Numbered from the stretch's first letter, positions 26,970-38,906 are shown. The stretch: DNA of 64,000 bases from Paramecium tetraurelia (GCF_000165425.1 NW_001799003.1:1-64000), one strand, 5' to 3'. Notes: generated by a model from the letters alone, not told the origin. Made by a program: numbers and translations.

Positions 26970-27580
26970 TCATTTATGTTATATATAACTCAAATATATA
27001 TTCCAAAAATAACCTACGAGATTTACCCATAAGACTTAATAAGGTCGAGGAATTAACCAAAAGTTGATAATTTAAGCTGCTGGCCACACTTACCAATTAG
27101 TTACTATAACTTTTGAAAAGTTTTTTTGAATTGCTTCTATGCCTTTCTGGATTGATCCACTTTCGAGAAGGTTTATTATCATTAAGTAGTGACAGAGTAG
27201 GTAACAACTCCACACAGTTTAATCAATTAAAACAGAACCAAATACTCTTCTTACGGGTGTTGAAGTATTAAATGGTAATCTATAGAATATAAAATATATG
27301 CGACCTCTTTACCATCCAAGGTAACATGTAAGTAAAGTTATAATGAAACAAAGGCCCCATAAAAACATTTCCCATCAACCAAGCTATTCCCAGTCTTCTC
27401 AATTCCAACTTGTGAGGCTATGTTGTTTAGTCAAAATAGGGCTTCATAGTTTAAACTGTAAGATCTCCTAGAGAAACAATGAATCCTACAAAACATGAGT
27501 AAATTACAACCTGCAGTGATAGATTTTGTCGATAGCGGATACCTTTGGATGAGACTATGATATTTTAGGAGAAATTGCAT
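26970..27580 (-). CDS. Mpv17/PMP22 family membrane protein, 186 aa
   Basis: ATG at 27580, TGA at 26970-26972, two 25-nt introns (27486-27510 and 27280-27304, the latter with an unusual GTCG donor). Splicing gives exactly 187 codons. Family hallmarks are present: an N-terminal segment ending TKSITAGFIVSLGD, the stretch RRLGIAWLMGNVFMGPLFHY, a central VLIDQTVW, and the C-terminal signature NWQVWPAAQIINFWLIP followed by WVNLVGYFWNIYLSY. The family sits in the mitochondrial inner or peroxisomal membrane and is thought to form channels or support organelle homeostasis; the exact substrate is unknown. Its length matches the family (about 175-200 aa). Confidence 0.92.
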
Positions 27581-28103
27581 TATGTATTTGAATAAGATAT
27601 TTTTTGAAATAACTAAATAATAGAGCTTGGCTTTTACACGACAAAAAAAAAATGGATTTCTCCAAATGAGTTTATACTAGTATAATAAAAAGTACAATTA
27701 TGTTGTAACATTTAGAAAAATATATTAATTAAATTTCAAATTACAATATTTTTTTGTGTATTGCGTGATAATAAATGAAATTCTTACTGATTTGTTCAAT
27801 ATTATAATGTATTTGATAGAGTTTAAATTCTGAATTATGGGACTTCTTTATTGGTTAATTTAATTGCTTTTATTATTTAATAAATATATTATATTCCTCA
27901 AATTTAATACACAACATAAACATACATAAGATTCTAAATTTTTCTCATAAATCCAACTTTAACTGAGTTTGAACATATTTATAGATATAATTTAACTAAA
28001 AATCAATAATTTGCTGTTAATTTATTTATGTAGAATAAATATAAATTAATTAATCGTGAAAATTGTTTTACATATTGAAATAGAAGTTATAGATTAATTG
28101 ACA

Positions 28104-28589
28104 ATGTTGAATTTTATTGAAAAATTGGGAAAAACTAGTAATTAATTGATTAAAAAGTATTTATCTTATTTCTTGGATTTAAATAAATTGAATATAAATA
28201 TTTCTTAACGATCAATAAATAAATTTGTTTTTTCTCATTTACTAGATGACGATTTCGAAATCATTTTAATTGAGTTGAACACAGAATTGGAAAATTCCAC
28301 CTTAACTGTAATTTCATAATTTTATTCTAATATACCCTAATATAATTCAAAGGTGAAATTAATTTCCTTTATACTTCTTATTCTATCTTAAATATTTGGA
28401 GAAATAGTCAAAATCGTAATTTATTGGTTACATTTATTTTCAATTGACAAAATCACTAAAAGTAAAGTAAGAATTACAATCAGAAACTTAATTAGGATTT
28501 AGGTTGTTTTTAATTTAGAATTCGTTTCTAAATAATTCTAAATATAGTATGTAAAATATAGATTAATTTATTCCAAAAATAGAATCTGA
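28104..28589 (+). CDS. Weak 161-codon ORF, possibly spurious
   Basis: ATG at 28104, TGA at 28587-28589, single exon. The product is rich in Ile, Leu, Lys and Asn with hydrophobic stretches (LISFILLILSQIFGEIVKIV) but no motif. TGA is rare by chance in this AT-rich genome, so an ORF of this length is only mild evidence. It lies 46 bp upstream of the B-box/WD40 gene on the same strand and could be a separate small gene or noise. The 520 bp before it (27581-28103) hold nothing else. Confidence 0.25.
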
Positions 28590-28635
28590 TCCTTAAATAG
28601 CAATAATCTGATTCAAATATTTATATTTATAAATA

Positions 28636-30063
28636 ATGGATATTTTGTGTCCGAACTAAGGGCATAAAAATTAGATTGAATTCGTTTGCATGAGGGATTC
28701 TTGCCAAGAATGCCGCTTTTCTTGTTTTGAATGTTTACAAGCTGGAAATCATAAGAGCCATATTGAAGATGTTCAAAAATTCTCTGCATTTTTGAATGTA
28801 ATAAAGTAGTAATCATCCGATTACGATGATCTTATGAATAAGCTTTAAAATTGGATTAATCATATGAACAATTAATGTGGGGAACTGAAAAAAGGGTTAG
28901 AAATGAGATACAAAGAGATAACAGAATTAGCTAAGAATTTTAGTATAAATCACTTTAATGAACTTTCTTCTTGTTTCTTCTCATTTCAAAGGAGTAAATA
29001 GAATTTGTATTAGATGATTTCAGAGAGTGTAGGAAGCCTTTCTGAAACAATAACTAATAGTAGAAAAATTTTATGCTTAGAACCATAAATTCAATAATAA
29101 ATATTTAATAAAGAGTTGAAGCCATTTAAATATGAATTAATCAATAAAATAAAAGATGAATACATTTTTGCTTTTGCGTTTAATAAAGAAGCAACTCTCT
29201 TAGTGGCTGGTTACGAATCAAGCAAAATAAGAGTATTTGATTTTGAGCAAGGATAATTACGACAATTATAGGAATTGAACAATCATAGTAAAAGAGTTAG
29301 ATGCGTATACTTTTTGTAAAAATCGCTTTCATTCATCTCTGGTAGCTATGATCGCTCGATTATTGTATGGGAGGCCTCAGAAAATGGATAGTTCTATTGT
29401 AAATAAAAGCTTGAAGGTCATACTGATGATATTAATTGTTTGATTATTAATAATAATGAGGATTTGATTATATCAGGTAGTGATGACAAAACAATTAGAC
29501 TATGGAGTAAAAAAGATCAATGGCATTGTTTATAGACATTAACATATCATAATGGGAGTGTATTTTGTATCAGTATGAATGAAACTTAAAATTAATTCAT
29601 TTCTTGTGCTGCAGACAACCTAATTGTTGTAAGTCAAAAAGATGTGGATAGTTCTTTCTGGAATATTCTATAGACTATTAAAGTAGAATGGGGTTTAAGA
29701 TTATGCTTTATTAGCAATACTTAATTTACATATCAACCTTATAATAAAAAGCAGATGATAATTTATGAATAAAATAAATTCAGCCAATAATTTGTTAAGC
29801 AAAAGGAAATTGCTGTAAAGTCTGGAAATGATTGCTTTTGGTATTTTCCTTAAAAATATATTAAATCAAAATCACTGTTACTCAACAAAAATGGAAGTGG
29901 TTTAAATATGATTAAAATAAAAGAGAATGGGGAATTTATTTAAGAATAAATTATCGATTTTGATGATAATTACATTCATGGAGCAATTTCAGATGATGGA
30001 GAGTATTTAATCACCTGGGATTGTAAAACAGAAGAAATTCAAGTTAGGCAATACAGTGAATGA
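28636..30063 (+). CDS. B-box zinc finger / WD40 repeat protein, 475 aa
   Basis: Single exon, ATG 28636 to TGA 30061-30063, 476 codons in frame. The N-terminus carries a B-box-like zinc site (C5, H10, C18, C23, C26, C30, C33, H39, H42). A helical, Gln/Asn/Lys-rich middle follows, and from about residue 170 a WD40 propeller begins, with clear repeats such as GSYDRSIIVWE and GSDDKTIRLW and weaker ones to the C-terminus. B-box/WD40 proteins of this build are abundant in Paramecium; they are assumed to be scaffolds or ubiquitin-linked, but the job of this one is unknown. The start is set by the zinc cluster directly after the ATG. Confidence 0.88.
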
Positions 30064-30631
30064 TGATCAGTCATTCTGATATCATTCCGATATCTATTAA
30101 TATTAATTGTATTATTGGATGAGGACAATCTAGTAATAGAAATTAATATTTGATATCATTGATATTCAATAAATCTATTAGATATCTTATGTTCAGAAAT
30201 ATAATATGAATATAAGAGTTATATGATTATCATAAATTTAATTTCTTCTCTTCTTTTTCTCTCCTACTTTGCTTTATCTAAATTATATGTTGTATATATC
30301 CTATTATTGAACTATGCTTTATTGGTATTCATATTACTTCGAAGGAACATAGAATATTTGTAAATTTTCTTTCAAATTCAAAGATAAATTTGAACTTCAA
30401 ATGATTAAATTGAGAATCAAGAATATATCAGAGAACTAAAATTATTTCATCTTTATATATGGGATAGAATTAATGTTGCATTATGTTTTTAAAGCAAATT
30501 AACTGCTAAAAATAATAGTTTGTCATTATGTTTGAAACCAAATATGCATAATATATATTAATGATGCGTTAATTGTAAATAGTTGTCTTAAAAATTAAAC
30601 AATTTTAAAGTGATATCATATTATTTATATT
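30064..30631. other. Intergenic, no gene seen
   Basis: AT-rich sequence upstream of the Lon-like gene. Its promoter must lie here, but no site can be named. Confidence 0.5.
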
Positions 30632-32788
30632 ATGCAATATTTAAATTTGTTCATACAACCAATACCAAACACAGTAGTATTTCCATACTCTAGTTTGTAA
30701 CTCTATGATGTGGATTGCTATATTCAATTATTACATTCTCAATACATCGGATTGGTTTCATAAATCAATGACAACCAGCCCAATGTTCAAACTATATCAT
30801 AATATAGTTAATATGGCACACTTGTGCATGTAACAACAAAGCAAGATGAGTCATCCAATTTTTGCAATGCCTTTGCATTCGCCAGATTTAGAATAAATTC
30901 GTTTTGCCAGGTTTCACCATTCTTAATAGCTAATGTTGAAATACTGAATGATGAGATCAAAACCGACGATACTGAAATCTTGAGTACATTTAAAGAGGCG
31001 GTTAAAGTAATTTTGCACTAATATTTTTAGATCTATATGGAAAACTTCTCCCTTTTACCCAATGCTCTGTTGAAGCAAAAGATAGACGAAGAAAACAACA
31101 TCGTCAAATTATAATATCAAGTGGCTAACAGAATTTAAATTCCATTCAACCAAAAACTTAGATTGCTATAAATGAACGATAACAGAGAAAGAATATCAAC
31201 TATGATTTAATATTTGAATCACAAAATGACCTAATATTCAACAAGCAACGAATTAGAGCAAATATTTAAGCAGGAACTTATGTCTGAAATGCAAAATAAT
31301 GGAGAAAACTTAATTAATTAAACTGAATAAATTATTCCATAAATGCAAGAATAAGAACTGGATTACTAATAACAATATGTTTAGTCATTGCCATGGCAAA
31401 TCCTACATCCAGAAGCTGTAAGTATATCTGAATGCAAACAAATTTTGGACCAGAGACATTATGGATTGGACTTGGCTAAACAGCGTATTCTATAATATTT
31501 AGCAATTAAATTTTTAACAAAATCTACTGGATCTATACTTTGTTTACATGGTCATCCTGGAGTGGGAAAGACATCATTAGCTTAGAGCATAGCTGAATCC
31601 TTGGGGAGACCTTTTCAAAAGATTTCATTAGGCGGAGTATCAGATGAAGCATAAATAAGAGGTCATCGAAAGACTTATGTGGGAGCATAGGCAGGAATGA
31701 TTATGGAAGCAATAAAGAAAGCCAAGTGTGTAAATCCAGTCATCTTACTTGATGAGATCGACAAGATTAATTAATACACTGTTGGTTCAGCCTTGTTAGA
31801 GGTCTTGGATCCAGAATAGAATAAATGTTTTATGGATAATTATGTGAATGAGGAATTCAATTTGAGTTAAGTTCTGTTCATTTCAACAGCCAATTACATA
31901 GAATCTATATAACCAGCATTGAGGGACAGATTGGAGATGATTGAGATCCCATCCTACACAATTGATGAGAAGGAGAAGATTGCAATTTAACATTTGATTC
32001 CTAAATAATTGGAGCTTAATGGGATTGATGGGAAAGTAGAATTTCAGTAAGGATGTTGTTAGATATTTAATAACAAACTATACCAATGAGAGTGGAGTGA
32101 GATAGTTAGAGAGATAAATAAATTCTATTTTAAGAAAGATTGCACTTCAACAAGTAAGAGGGAACAGGAAGGGATCTTACAATATTAATAAGGGATTTGT
32201 CAATTAATGTTTGGGGGAATCCACAATTATCTACAAGAACATCAGATTATAGAGTGTTGGAATGTGCAAAGGGTTGAATGATGGAATGAACATATTGGAA
32301 ATCATCAAAACAAAGGGATAAGGCAATCTATTTTAGTAATCTAAGGATCAATATATTGTTGAATAAGGAATTACTGCATAATCTTATTTAAGGAATTGTT
32401 TCAAACACATTTAATTTTAAAATTGGGACGTTACTGTTGCAAACTAGAATTGTTTGGGTGTTTGTGTTGCTGTGGCAATGGTGTCATTATTTATGAATAA
32501 GAAAGTGAAATCAAGTGTTGCATTTGCAGGAGAGTTAAGTCTCAAAGGATCTATTTTTAGACAGTACAATCTGAGAGATAGCATCATTTAGGCAGCAGAA
32601 TCTGGAGTCGAGAGGTAATAGCATTATTTAAAATGAGTAGCATCATTATTCCATCTTAGAATGTGGGGGACATTTAGAACTTAGAACCTTCTATTAAAAA
32701 GAGAATTACATTAGTTGATCACATTGAGGAGGTATTCCAATTGGCGTTTGAAGATGGATTTACTTACTAACACTACCCTAACTTATGA
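30632..32788 (+). CDS. Lon-family AAA+ protein with altered protease dyad
   Basis: ATG 30632 opens a Lon N-terminal domain (YGTLVHV, FAFARFRINSF). The AAA+ core has Walker A GHPGVGKTS, Walker B VILLDEIDK, sensor STANY and arginine region RDRLEMIEIP, so ATP hydrolysis looks intact. In the C-terminal domain, alignment to Lon by motif spacing (33 residues from the nucleophile to the GExxLxG glycine) puts Cys (codon 32451-32453) at the catalytic Ser and Arg (32574-32576) at the catalytic Lys; the DGPSAG motif is replaced by QNCLG. The protein is probably a chaperone-like pseudoprotease. An intron at about 32609-32634 (26 nt) is needed near the end. Near 32032-32050 the frame breaks: either a 16-nt intron or one extra T. 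No clear mitochondrial presequence or PTS1 is seen. Confidence 0.88.
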
Positions 32789-32839
32789 AATATATATATA
32801 TATATATATATAAAAATCTTAATTTGAATAAAGACAATA
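32789..32839. other. 51-bp convergent gap with TA dinucleotide run
   Basis: The stops of the Lon-like gene and the RBR gene face each other across 51 bp containing an alternating AT run (about 32790-32811). Both transcripts must end within this gap or overlap. Confidence 0.7.
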
Positions 32840-34370
32840 TCACACAATAATATCTCCTTAATAGACTGCTGATTCTAGATTTAATCTCATTTTTTAGCAT
32901 TTTGATGATGCATTTTGAATTGTGTCCTTAAGTTTCATAAACTATTTTTTTAAATCGTGCATGGGTGTAGTATGTATTTCTACATTTAGTTTTTCAATTC
33001 GATTAAACATTTTCATCAATGAGATAGCTAACGATTCACAGGCATGTTCAAAGAGCTACTGATAATGATCTAACAATTTGGATGACTATTGGTTCTTATG
33101 AGAGATATAGTAGGACAAACAATAAGACCTGCACAGTAATGATATTATGTATACCATTTTAATATAACTCTAGATTAGATTAGTTCTGCCATGACTTCTT
33201 CCAAGAATTGAGTGTCATGCATATCGAAGCCAAAATACATAAATATTTAATGGATGTAGTAATCTCTAATTTTTTTCAATGACTCCTGGGCTTTTTATCC
33301 TGCAGCTGCTTAAATTAGATATCCTTTCGAATAGAAATTACATCTTTCTATTAAATCTTTCTCCAATTCTGTATTGTCTTTGGGTGGTACATACTAGTTG
33401 CACTTATAATGATCTTTGTGATCTGGTTTCCAAGGTTTAGAACAAACATAGCAAAAAGCATTTGCACATCCTCCTGGAGGTTTACATAACATGTAATTGC
33501 ACCCAAAAGATCTTTCAACAAATTATTTGCAAAAAGGACATTGTTTTGTATTAAGCCTAATCCAATCTTAATTGGCTTAATCGTTTTTGAGTACTACAAG
33601 CCATTTTTTAACCAAATCACAAGGACATGGAGGATGCAGTTCCTCTTTACAATAGAAACAGAACTTTGTTTAACAGAGGCAAGTCACTTCTTTAGTTGAT
33701 GTGAATTTAGGTTTTATAATCTTGTTGCAATTAACAGCAGGACAATATGCCAAATATCTTGAGCATTCTACAAATTTTCTACAGAGCAGATCTTCGAATT
33801 CCTTCTAATTTGAGAATTTTCTAATCATCGAAAAAGGCAGTTTGTAATTGCAACCATTAAATAAACACCTGACAAAGAGAAACTTATCTTTTTACACTCT
33901 TTGCATTATGGTCTGTTTTATGCAGGATTCACAAAACATATGTTTACACCCTAATAGAATCAATTGCTCTTAGCAAAAACAAACTGTACAACATCCCTGA
34001 AGTCCATTATAAATAACATTTTAGTGATCGTTTATAATTCCATTAGCTTTGAATTCAGTCAACAACTTTTCTGAAGCAGAGTAATATTTTTAAGTGATGT
34101 CGTCTTTATTCCAATTGTAGTGCATGAGCAACTTCATAATTAGGATCTAATACTTCGAAAGTGTTGTCTTCATCGAAATACAAGATCTCTGAGAGTTCTT
34201 GCACTTCTTTCATTATCACTAACATGACATCCTTCATCTCCAAGATCTCCACCATACTAGAGTTATTATACTAGGTTATACTCTAATTTCAAGTTTTCTT
34301 GCCAAGAGTTTATTTGGTTGAATTCTTCTGAATCATTTTAATAGTTATATTAATCCTCATCATCACTCAT
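32840..34370 (-). CDS. RBR (RING1-IBR-RING2) E3 ubiquitin ligase, Ariadne-like, 485 aa
   Basis: ATG at 34370, TGA 32840-32842, introns 34257-34281 (25), 34132-34153 (22) and 33095-33120 (26); spliced length is exactly 486 codons. RING1 reads CCTVCFC...GCKHMFCESC. An IBR Cys array follows (CSRYLAYCPAVNC, CLCQTKFCFYC, HPPCPC). RING2 reads CPFCKQFVERSFGCNYMLC...FCYVC, then WKPDHKDHYKCNQY. The Cys of GCNYMLC sits where the catalytic thioester Cys of HHARI-type ligases lies, so the enzyme looks active. A helical Ariadne-like region ends the protein. RBR ligases accept ubiquitin from E2 onto this Cys before transfer. The N-terminus is acidic, as in Ariadne proteins. Confidence 0.93.
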
Positions 34371-34400
34371 TATATATATATTTATTATTAAAGACTCAAA
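34371..34400. promoter_or_regulatory. 30-bp bidirectional intergenic region
   Basis: The start codons of the RBR gene (minus, 34370) and the coiled-coil gene (plus, 34401) are only 30 bp apart. The sequence is TA repeats and AT-rich. Both 5' UTRs and both promoters must fit here or extend into the neighbouring coding region. Confidence 0.6.
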
Positions 34401-35072
34401 ATGAATGACTATATGGATTACATCAAGGGAATTAAGACTTACATTGATGATTCCGCTAACAAGATACAAGACAGAGTGGCTGAAATTGTGAGGATAGACG
34501 ACATCAAGGATTTAAACAAGATGCAAACAAAAAAATATCGACATCGCAATAATAATAAGTAACCTTCGCTTGTAACTTCAGGGGAGGTGTCATAGGCTGA
34601 GATTGAGTTACAAAAATTATAGCAGCAAAATCATCAACTCTATGATAAAATGAAGGAGTTAGAGGAACAGAGAACCAATCTCAAATTCCAACTTGGAAAA
34701 TATCGATAATTGATTGCTGATAAGCGGAAGTTGTTAAACAAAGAATGCAGAGACGGATTCTAATTGCTCACTTAAACTAGGAGACCCAGAATCATGAGTG
34801 AGAAGAAGAGCAAGTCTCCTCAACTCTTTCTCACTTCCACTTCTACCATGTCTCAAAAGAAACTGACCCAAGTGCACATCCTACTTAGAGATGTGATGAA
34901 GGTCGAAAGACAACCTCCCATCATAAGGAGCAACAGGAGATACACTTTTGATTAATTTATGCAATTAAACAAAACAGAATATTTTAGCTACATACACAAT
35001 CATTTACCCAAAATCAAAGAATACTTTCTTGAATTCTCATTCAAAAGAACAAAGCAATTCAAAACTCTGTGA
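34401..35072 (+). CDS. Coiled-coil protein of unknown function, 223 aa
   Basis: Single exon, ATG 34401 to TGA 35070-35072, 224 codons. Residues of about 70-115 form a coiled coil (EIELQKLQQQNHQLYDKMK, then KELEEQRTNL). The C-terminal half is basic with a Ser/Thr-rich linker and ends in a Phe/Lys-rich segment. I recognise no family. Codon use and the absence of TGA over the whole length support a real gene. It diverges from the RBR gene across 30 bp and converges on cofilin. Confidence 0.78.
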
Positions 35073-35298
35073 TTTTGTATCAATTTACTAACTAATTTTT
35101 AAATTATTTCATCACATAATACTTATCAAAAACTAGTCTTCCTTCGATTTATAATCCGCATTCAAAAATATATTTATATATATAGATTTTTAATATAGAA
35201 AACTTGGAGAATAATTATTTGATGAATGCGGAGATCAGAACATTTAAATTTATATGATAATCTATATTCTAAATATTAGAATTCATCACTCAGGGTTA

Positions 35299-35769
35299 TC
35301 AGTTCAATACAATCTTTTTGATTTCAGCTTCCTCTACTTCAGAAGGTTCATTTGCTTAAATTTCTTTGGAAAGTCCATTCAACTTCTTCTTCAAAGCTTC
35401 CTTTCCTGCAGCATAAGCCATCTTTTATTTAACTGGTTGGTTGGTATCTGGTGACCAGAAAATGAAGACCAACTTCTCGACCTTTCTTGGTGGAACATCC
35501 TCTGTTTAAGCATGATAATCATAAACAGCATATCGTGACTATTCGATTAAACATCTAAATTTACTTCGTTTTGAAGATGACTAACAAATTCAGCGTATGT
35601 ACTTTCTCTTCCTCCCTTTTGATCAACAACAATCTTAATAATATACAATGAATATTACTTCGTTTTTATCCTTATCCAACTTATATATAACAAATCTGTA
35701 TTGTTTGCCCAACTTCAAGTTGTTGAATTCTGTAACACAATCATCGCTAACATTGGTACCGACGTTCAT
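35299..35769 (-). CDS. ADF/cofilin actin-depolymerising factor, 139 aa
   Basis: ATG at 35769, TGA 35299-35301, introns 35634-35658 (25) and 35539-35564 (26); 140 codons after splicing. One ADF-H domain fills the protein: an N-terminal VSDDCVTEFNNLKLGKQYRF, the central KLVFIFWSPDTNQPVKQKM and the long actin-binding helix KMAYAAGKEALKKKLNGL. Length matches the family (130-165 aa). Cofilins sever and depolymerise actin filaments and recycle monomers in the cytoplasm. The usual N-terminal regulatory Ser is not in its standard place; the chain begins MNVGTNVSDD. Confidence 0.95.
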
Positions 35770-35819
35770 AATAATATCTTAAAATTATATTTAAATTATT
35801 GTTAATTAAATCACGCTAC

Positions 35820-37605
35820 TCATTTCTTTAAAGGCACTTTCTTAACATTAGGTGATTTAGATCTCATTTAGGTCTAAGGTCTTTGACTCTTCAACAATTA
35901 CGGTTTCTTATTAACTACTTATTTATTCGCATTATTAGTAGTACTCCCCAAAGTAGTGGTAGTAGTATTTTACATCGTCTTAGCTTTCTTATTAGAAATG
36001 TCCTTTAATTTGGATGATGGTCGTTGGCTGCTTCGAGTGGGTGAAACGAATTCCATTTACTCCTTTTATCTGGAGGAGTCCAGGAAATCAGACCCAGGGT
36101 TGTAAGGAACATGAACTTGCTCGTGGAGGAAGGCATACTCAGTCGGTTAAATAGATTGGTGTTTAGAAACTGAAGATTGTTAAGATTTCTATGAGTATCT
36201 GTGATTCGGAGATTGTGAAATAGTCAAATATTAAAGAGAATTTGCCTATTAAGGGACCTGTGTTGAATAGAAGGCCTATTATTGGCTACTTTAACTAGAT
36301 TGGAAGGTCTATAAATTAGCTGGAATTTGTGGTTTTTATTGTGTTTGTAATTGTTGTGAGGGAGTCTGATTCATAGATCTATTATTCGAATGCAATTTCA
36401 CAGCAGCCTATGAATTCTTTTATGATAAAAATGGATGAACTTTCTTCATTGATTGCGGTTCCTCATTTTCTTAATTGGACTTTAACTATTATTTTTGCAA
36501 TTAGTTCTCCTATTAAAAGAACATTGGGTGTTATTGCATAGATGTTAAGGTTGGGTTCAGATCCTTGAAATTACACGATTACAGTGTAAATTGTTAAGAT
36601 TATTAACATAATAAAGGGTGTTATTAGTTCGATTGCATAATAAATGACTGTGCCTATGATTGCTGTTCTCTTACTAATACTCGTGATTGGATCTCGATTG
36701 CATGGTCATTCAATATATCAGTTTAGGTATTTGGGATAGTGACCTTGTTGTTGTTATTTATTGATTATTGCATCAACTCTACTATGCTTTCCTCGTATAT
36801 CTACAAGTAATTGGGTCTATCTTCTGGTCTGACTGACAACATTCGACTGACTAATTTATTGTTAGCCCTCGATAACATTTCATTGAGAATCTCTAATTAG
36901 ATTCACATTATTAAATACCTTAATTGATTTGATATTCTTAGAAATCATATATCTATTATATTTATTCCTATAAAATGAGTTCCAAACAGACCAATCCAAT
37001 TGTGAAAACTTCGCTTTTCTCTTTGTTATATTCTGGTTTGAACACCTTCCTTCCTAACTGAAAGAAGAGTTCTGGTGAGAGGTAACAGAATTCCTCAAAA
37101 CCACTCAAAAATCGATTATATTAATCAACATTTGGTAATAGTAATTTCACTTGATTTGTATACATAAAGGATTGAGGTCTCAAATCTCCATGAAATCTAT
37201 CACGATTCTGCAATTCAATCAAAGTGTGAATGATCTATTGTAAAAACTAATACCAAGGCAAATTGGATGGTAGTTAACTTCCAAATTCAAAGATAGCATC
37301 GATTTTGAATAAATTACTACACAAAGTTGACTCCTCCTCTTTTTGAATGTCTAATAAGCGAATCAAACCTGGCATCTAACTGATCTACTAATATTATTCC
37401 AATCTATTTAACTCTTTTTAATAATGCATCTCACTCTAATACACTTTATGCACTACCGCGACCTCTTCCATCTGATTAGTGTAAACTTCAATATCACATC
37501 CGAAGCTATAAGTTATAGTGCATATACGTACATTCTGCTTTCTCTGGAATCAACCTTTTACCAATTTTTCAAAAAGTGTTATTTGGACTGTTAAACTTAA
37601 CCCAT
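35820..37605 (-). CDS. Pseudokinase with Gln/Ser-rich tail, 577 aa
   Basis: ATG at 37605, TGA 35820-35822, introns 37506-37531 (26) and 36893-36918 (26); exactly 578 codons. It starts MGQ, a possible N-myristoylation site. A kinase-like domain covers about residues 20-255: a VAVVHK motif near residue 42 in the position of VAIK, HGDLRPQ in place of HRDLKPxN, no DFG where expected, SPELFF in place of the APE motif, and the closing MLSVRPEDRPNY. Loss of the HRD arginine and of DFG argues against normal catalysis. The last 320 residues are low-complexity Gln/Ser/Asn-rich and end basic. A scaffold or pseudokinase role is inferred. The neighbouring cofilin start is 50 bp downstream on the same strand. 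Confidence 0.86.
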
Positions 37606-38224
37606 AAATTTAATTAACGATATTTAGTATAAAATGTATCAATAAATATCTTCGCCATTAAAAGATTATTCTGCCACTGTTGTGCTAGATTCAACTAAAA
37701 CAAACTGTTATTAGATAATCCTAAAGCAGGTAAAAGACAAAAAAGTAGAGATCAAATTATCTTTGATATATTTATATATCCCCTCATCTTTATGTAAATC
37801 TCATAAATATAAAGGTTAAGAGAGATAATTATCCTTAAATTAGAATCAATAATTCATTATCCATTTAAGAAGAGAAGTGTATTCTGAAGAACTATCAAAA
37901 TTTTCTTATTCTATGACTTCCATAAGAACAAATAATCACCCTTTCAAAATGATTAACCAATAACCTAGATTGCATTGGTTATTATTTAATTTCTTGAGTG
38001 TTATTCTTTGAGCAATTTCAAAAAAAGATAAATAATGTAAAATAAATTAATATTTCTAATAGATTATTTTCTGGTTGACTTCTAACTCAAACTTAATACA
38101 AAAGTAAACAAAAATTAATTATTTTTAATTATTTATATGAATTTTTCTTAATGTCCAGATGAGTTCTAAGTTGAATAGTAATTTAATAAGATAACACATA
38201 AAACAATATATTGTGATTTCAATT
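37606..38224. other. Divergent intergenic region, no gene seen
   Basis: 619 AT-rich bases between the pseudokinase start and the next plus-strand start. No coding frame or named motif. Confidence 0.55.
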
Positions 38225-38881
38225 ATGAGGTATGATAATGTTACCTTTGTTAAGGAATTAGAGTAAAAATATAGGTTCAATTATCCACTTCATAATAAAC
38301 CATAAATTGATTAAAAGAAAGAAGAAACTTTTAATACTAAATTACCAAAGTATGAAGCCTACATGGAAGCATCCAATTAACAAATAGAACTGCCTCTGCA
38401 ACCATCACCTCAATAGGTGAGGGCAATCCAAAACCAAGGCAAAATACAATTCTGCCGCCAACAGAACGAATAATAGAGCAAGGAAATTAAATCGATTCTG
38501 AACTTCTAAGTGGACACCAAATTCATCAAAATGAAACCCAGCAAGAAAAAAACACAAAGACAATATTAATAGATTCGAAGACCTCAAATTTAAATTATAC
38601 CAAATAATTGTAAGTACCAACGAGTGTCTGACATGAGCCAAATTCAAAGTCTCAGCATGCACCAAAGTTTCATTCTCAATAACAACATATCCGAGATAAC
38701 TTTTCAACAAGAGACTCGTCTTTCCAAATTCCAACAATTGTTGAAGAAGGCTCCAAAACCCGTTGAAATTGAACAATATAGATCTCTTAAACACTTCGGT
38801 AATAATGAATTGTGTGAGGGAATTTTGGACGGAAAGATTGTGCAATTTATTAAAACTTAATAATCTAATGTGATTTTATGA
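38225..38881 (+). CDS. Unknown protein, 218 aa
   Basis: Single exon, ATG 38225 to TGA 38879-38881, 219 codons. The protein is Gln/Lys/Ser-rich with basic patches (KMKPSKKKTQRQYQQIRRPQ) and a more ordered C-terminus (SLKHFGNNELCEGILDGKIV). I recognise no domain. Frame and codon use are good throughout. The gene converges on SCP2 with only 25 bp between stop codons. Confidence 0.72.
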
Positions 38882-38906
38882 TTTGTTATACACTTTCAAT
38901 ATAACC

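Noticed and set aside
32790..32811. AT dinucleotide run as a regulatory element
   Set aside because: Such runs are frequent between genes in this AT-rich genome; position between two stop codons gives no reason to assign a function.
35820..36056. Separate 78-aa basic protein starting at 36056
   Set aside because: The same frame continues upstream for 500 codons into a kinase-like domain, so this is the C-terminus of the pseudokinase gene.
38405..38845. Minus-strand ORF of 146 codons
   Set aside because: Antisense shadow of the plus-strand gene 38225-38881, whose frame is open from ATG to TGA with better composition.
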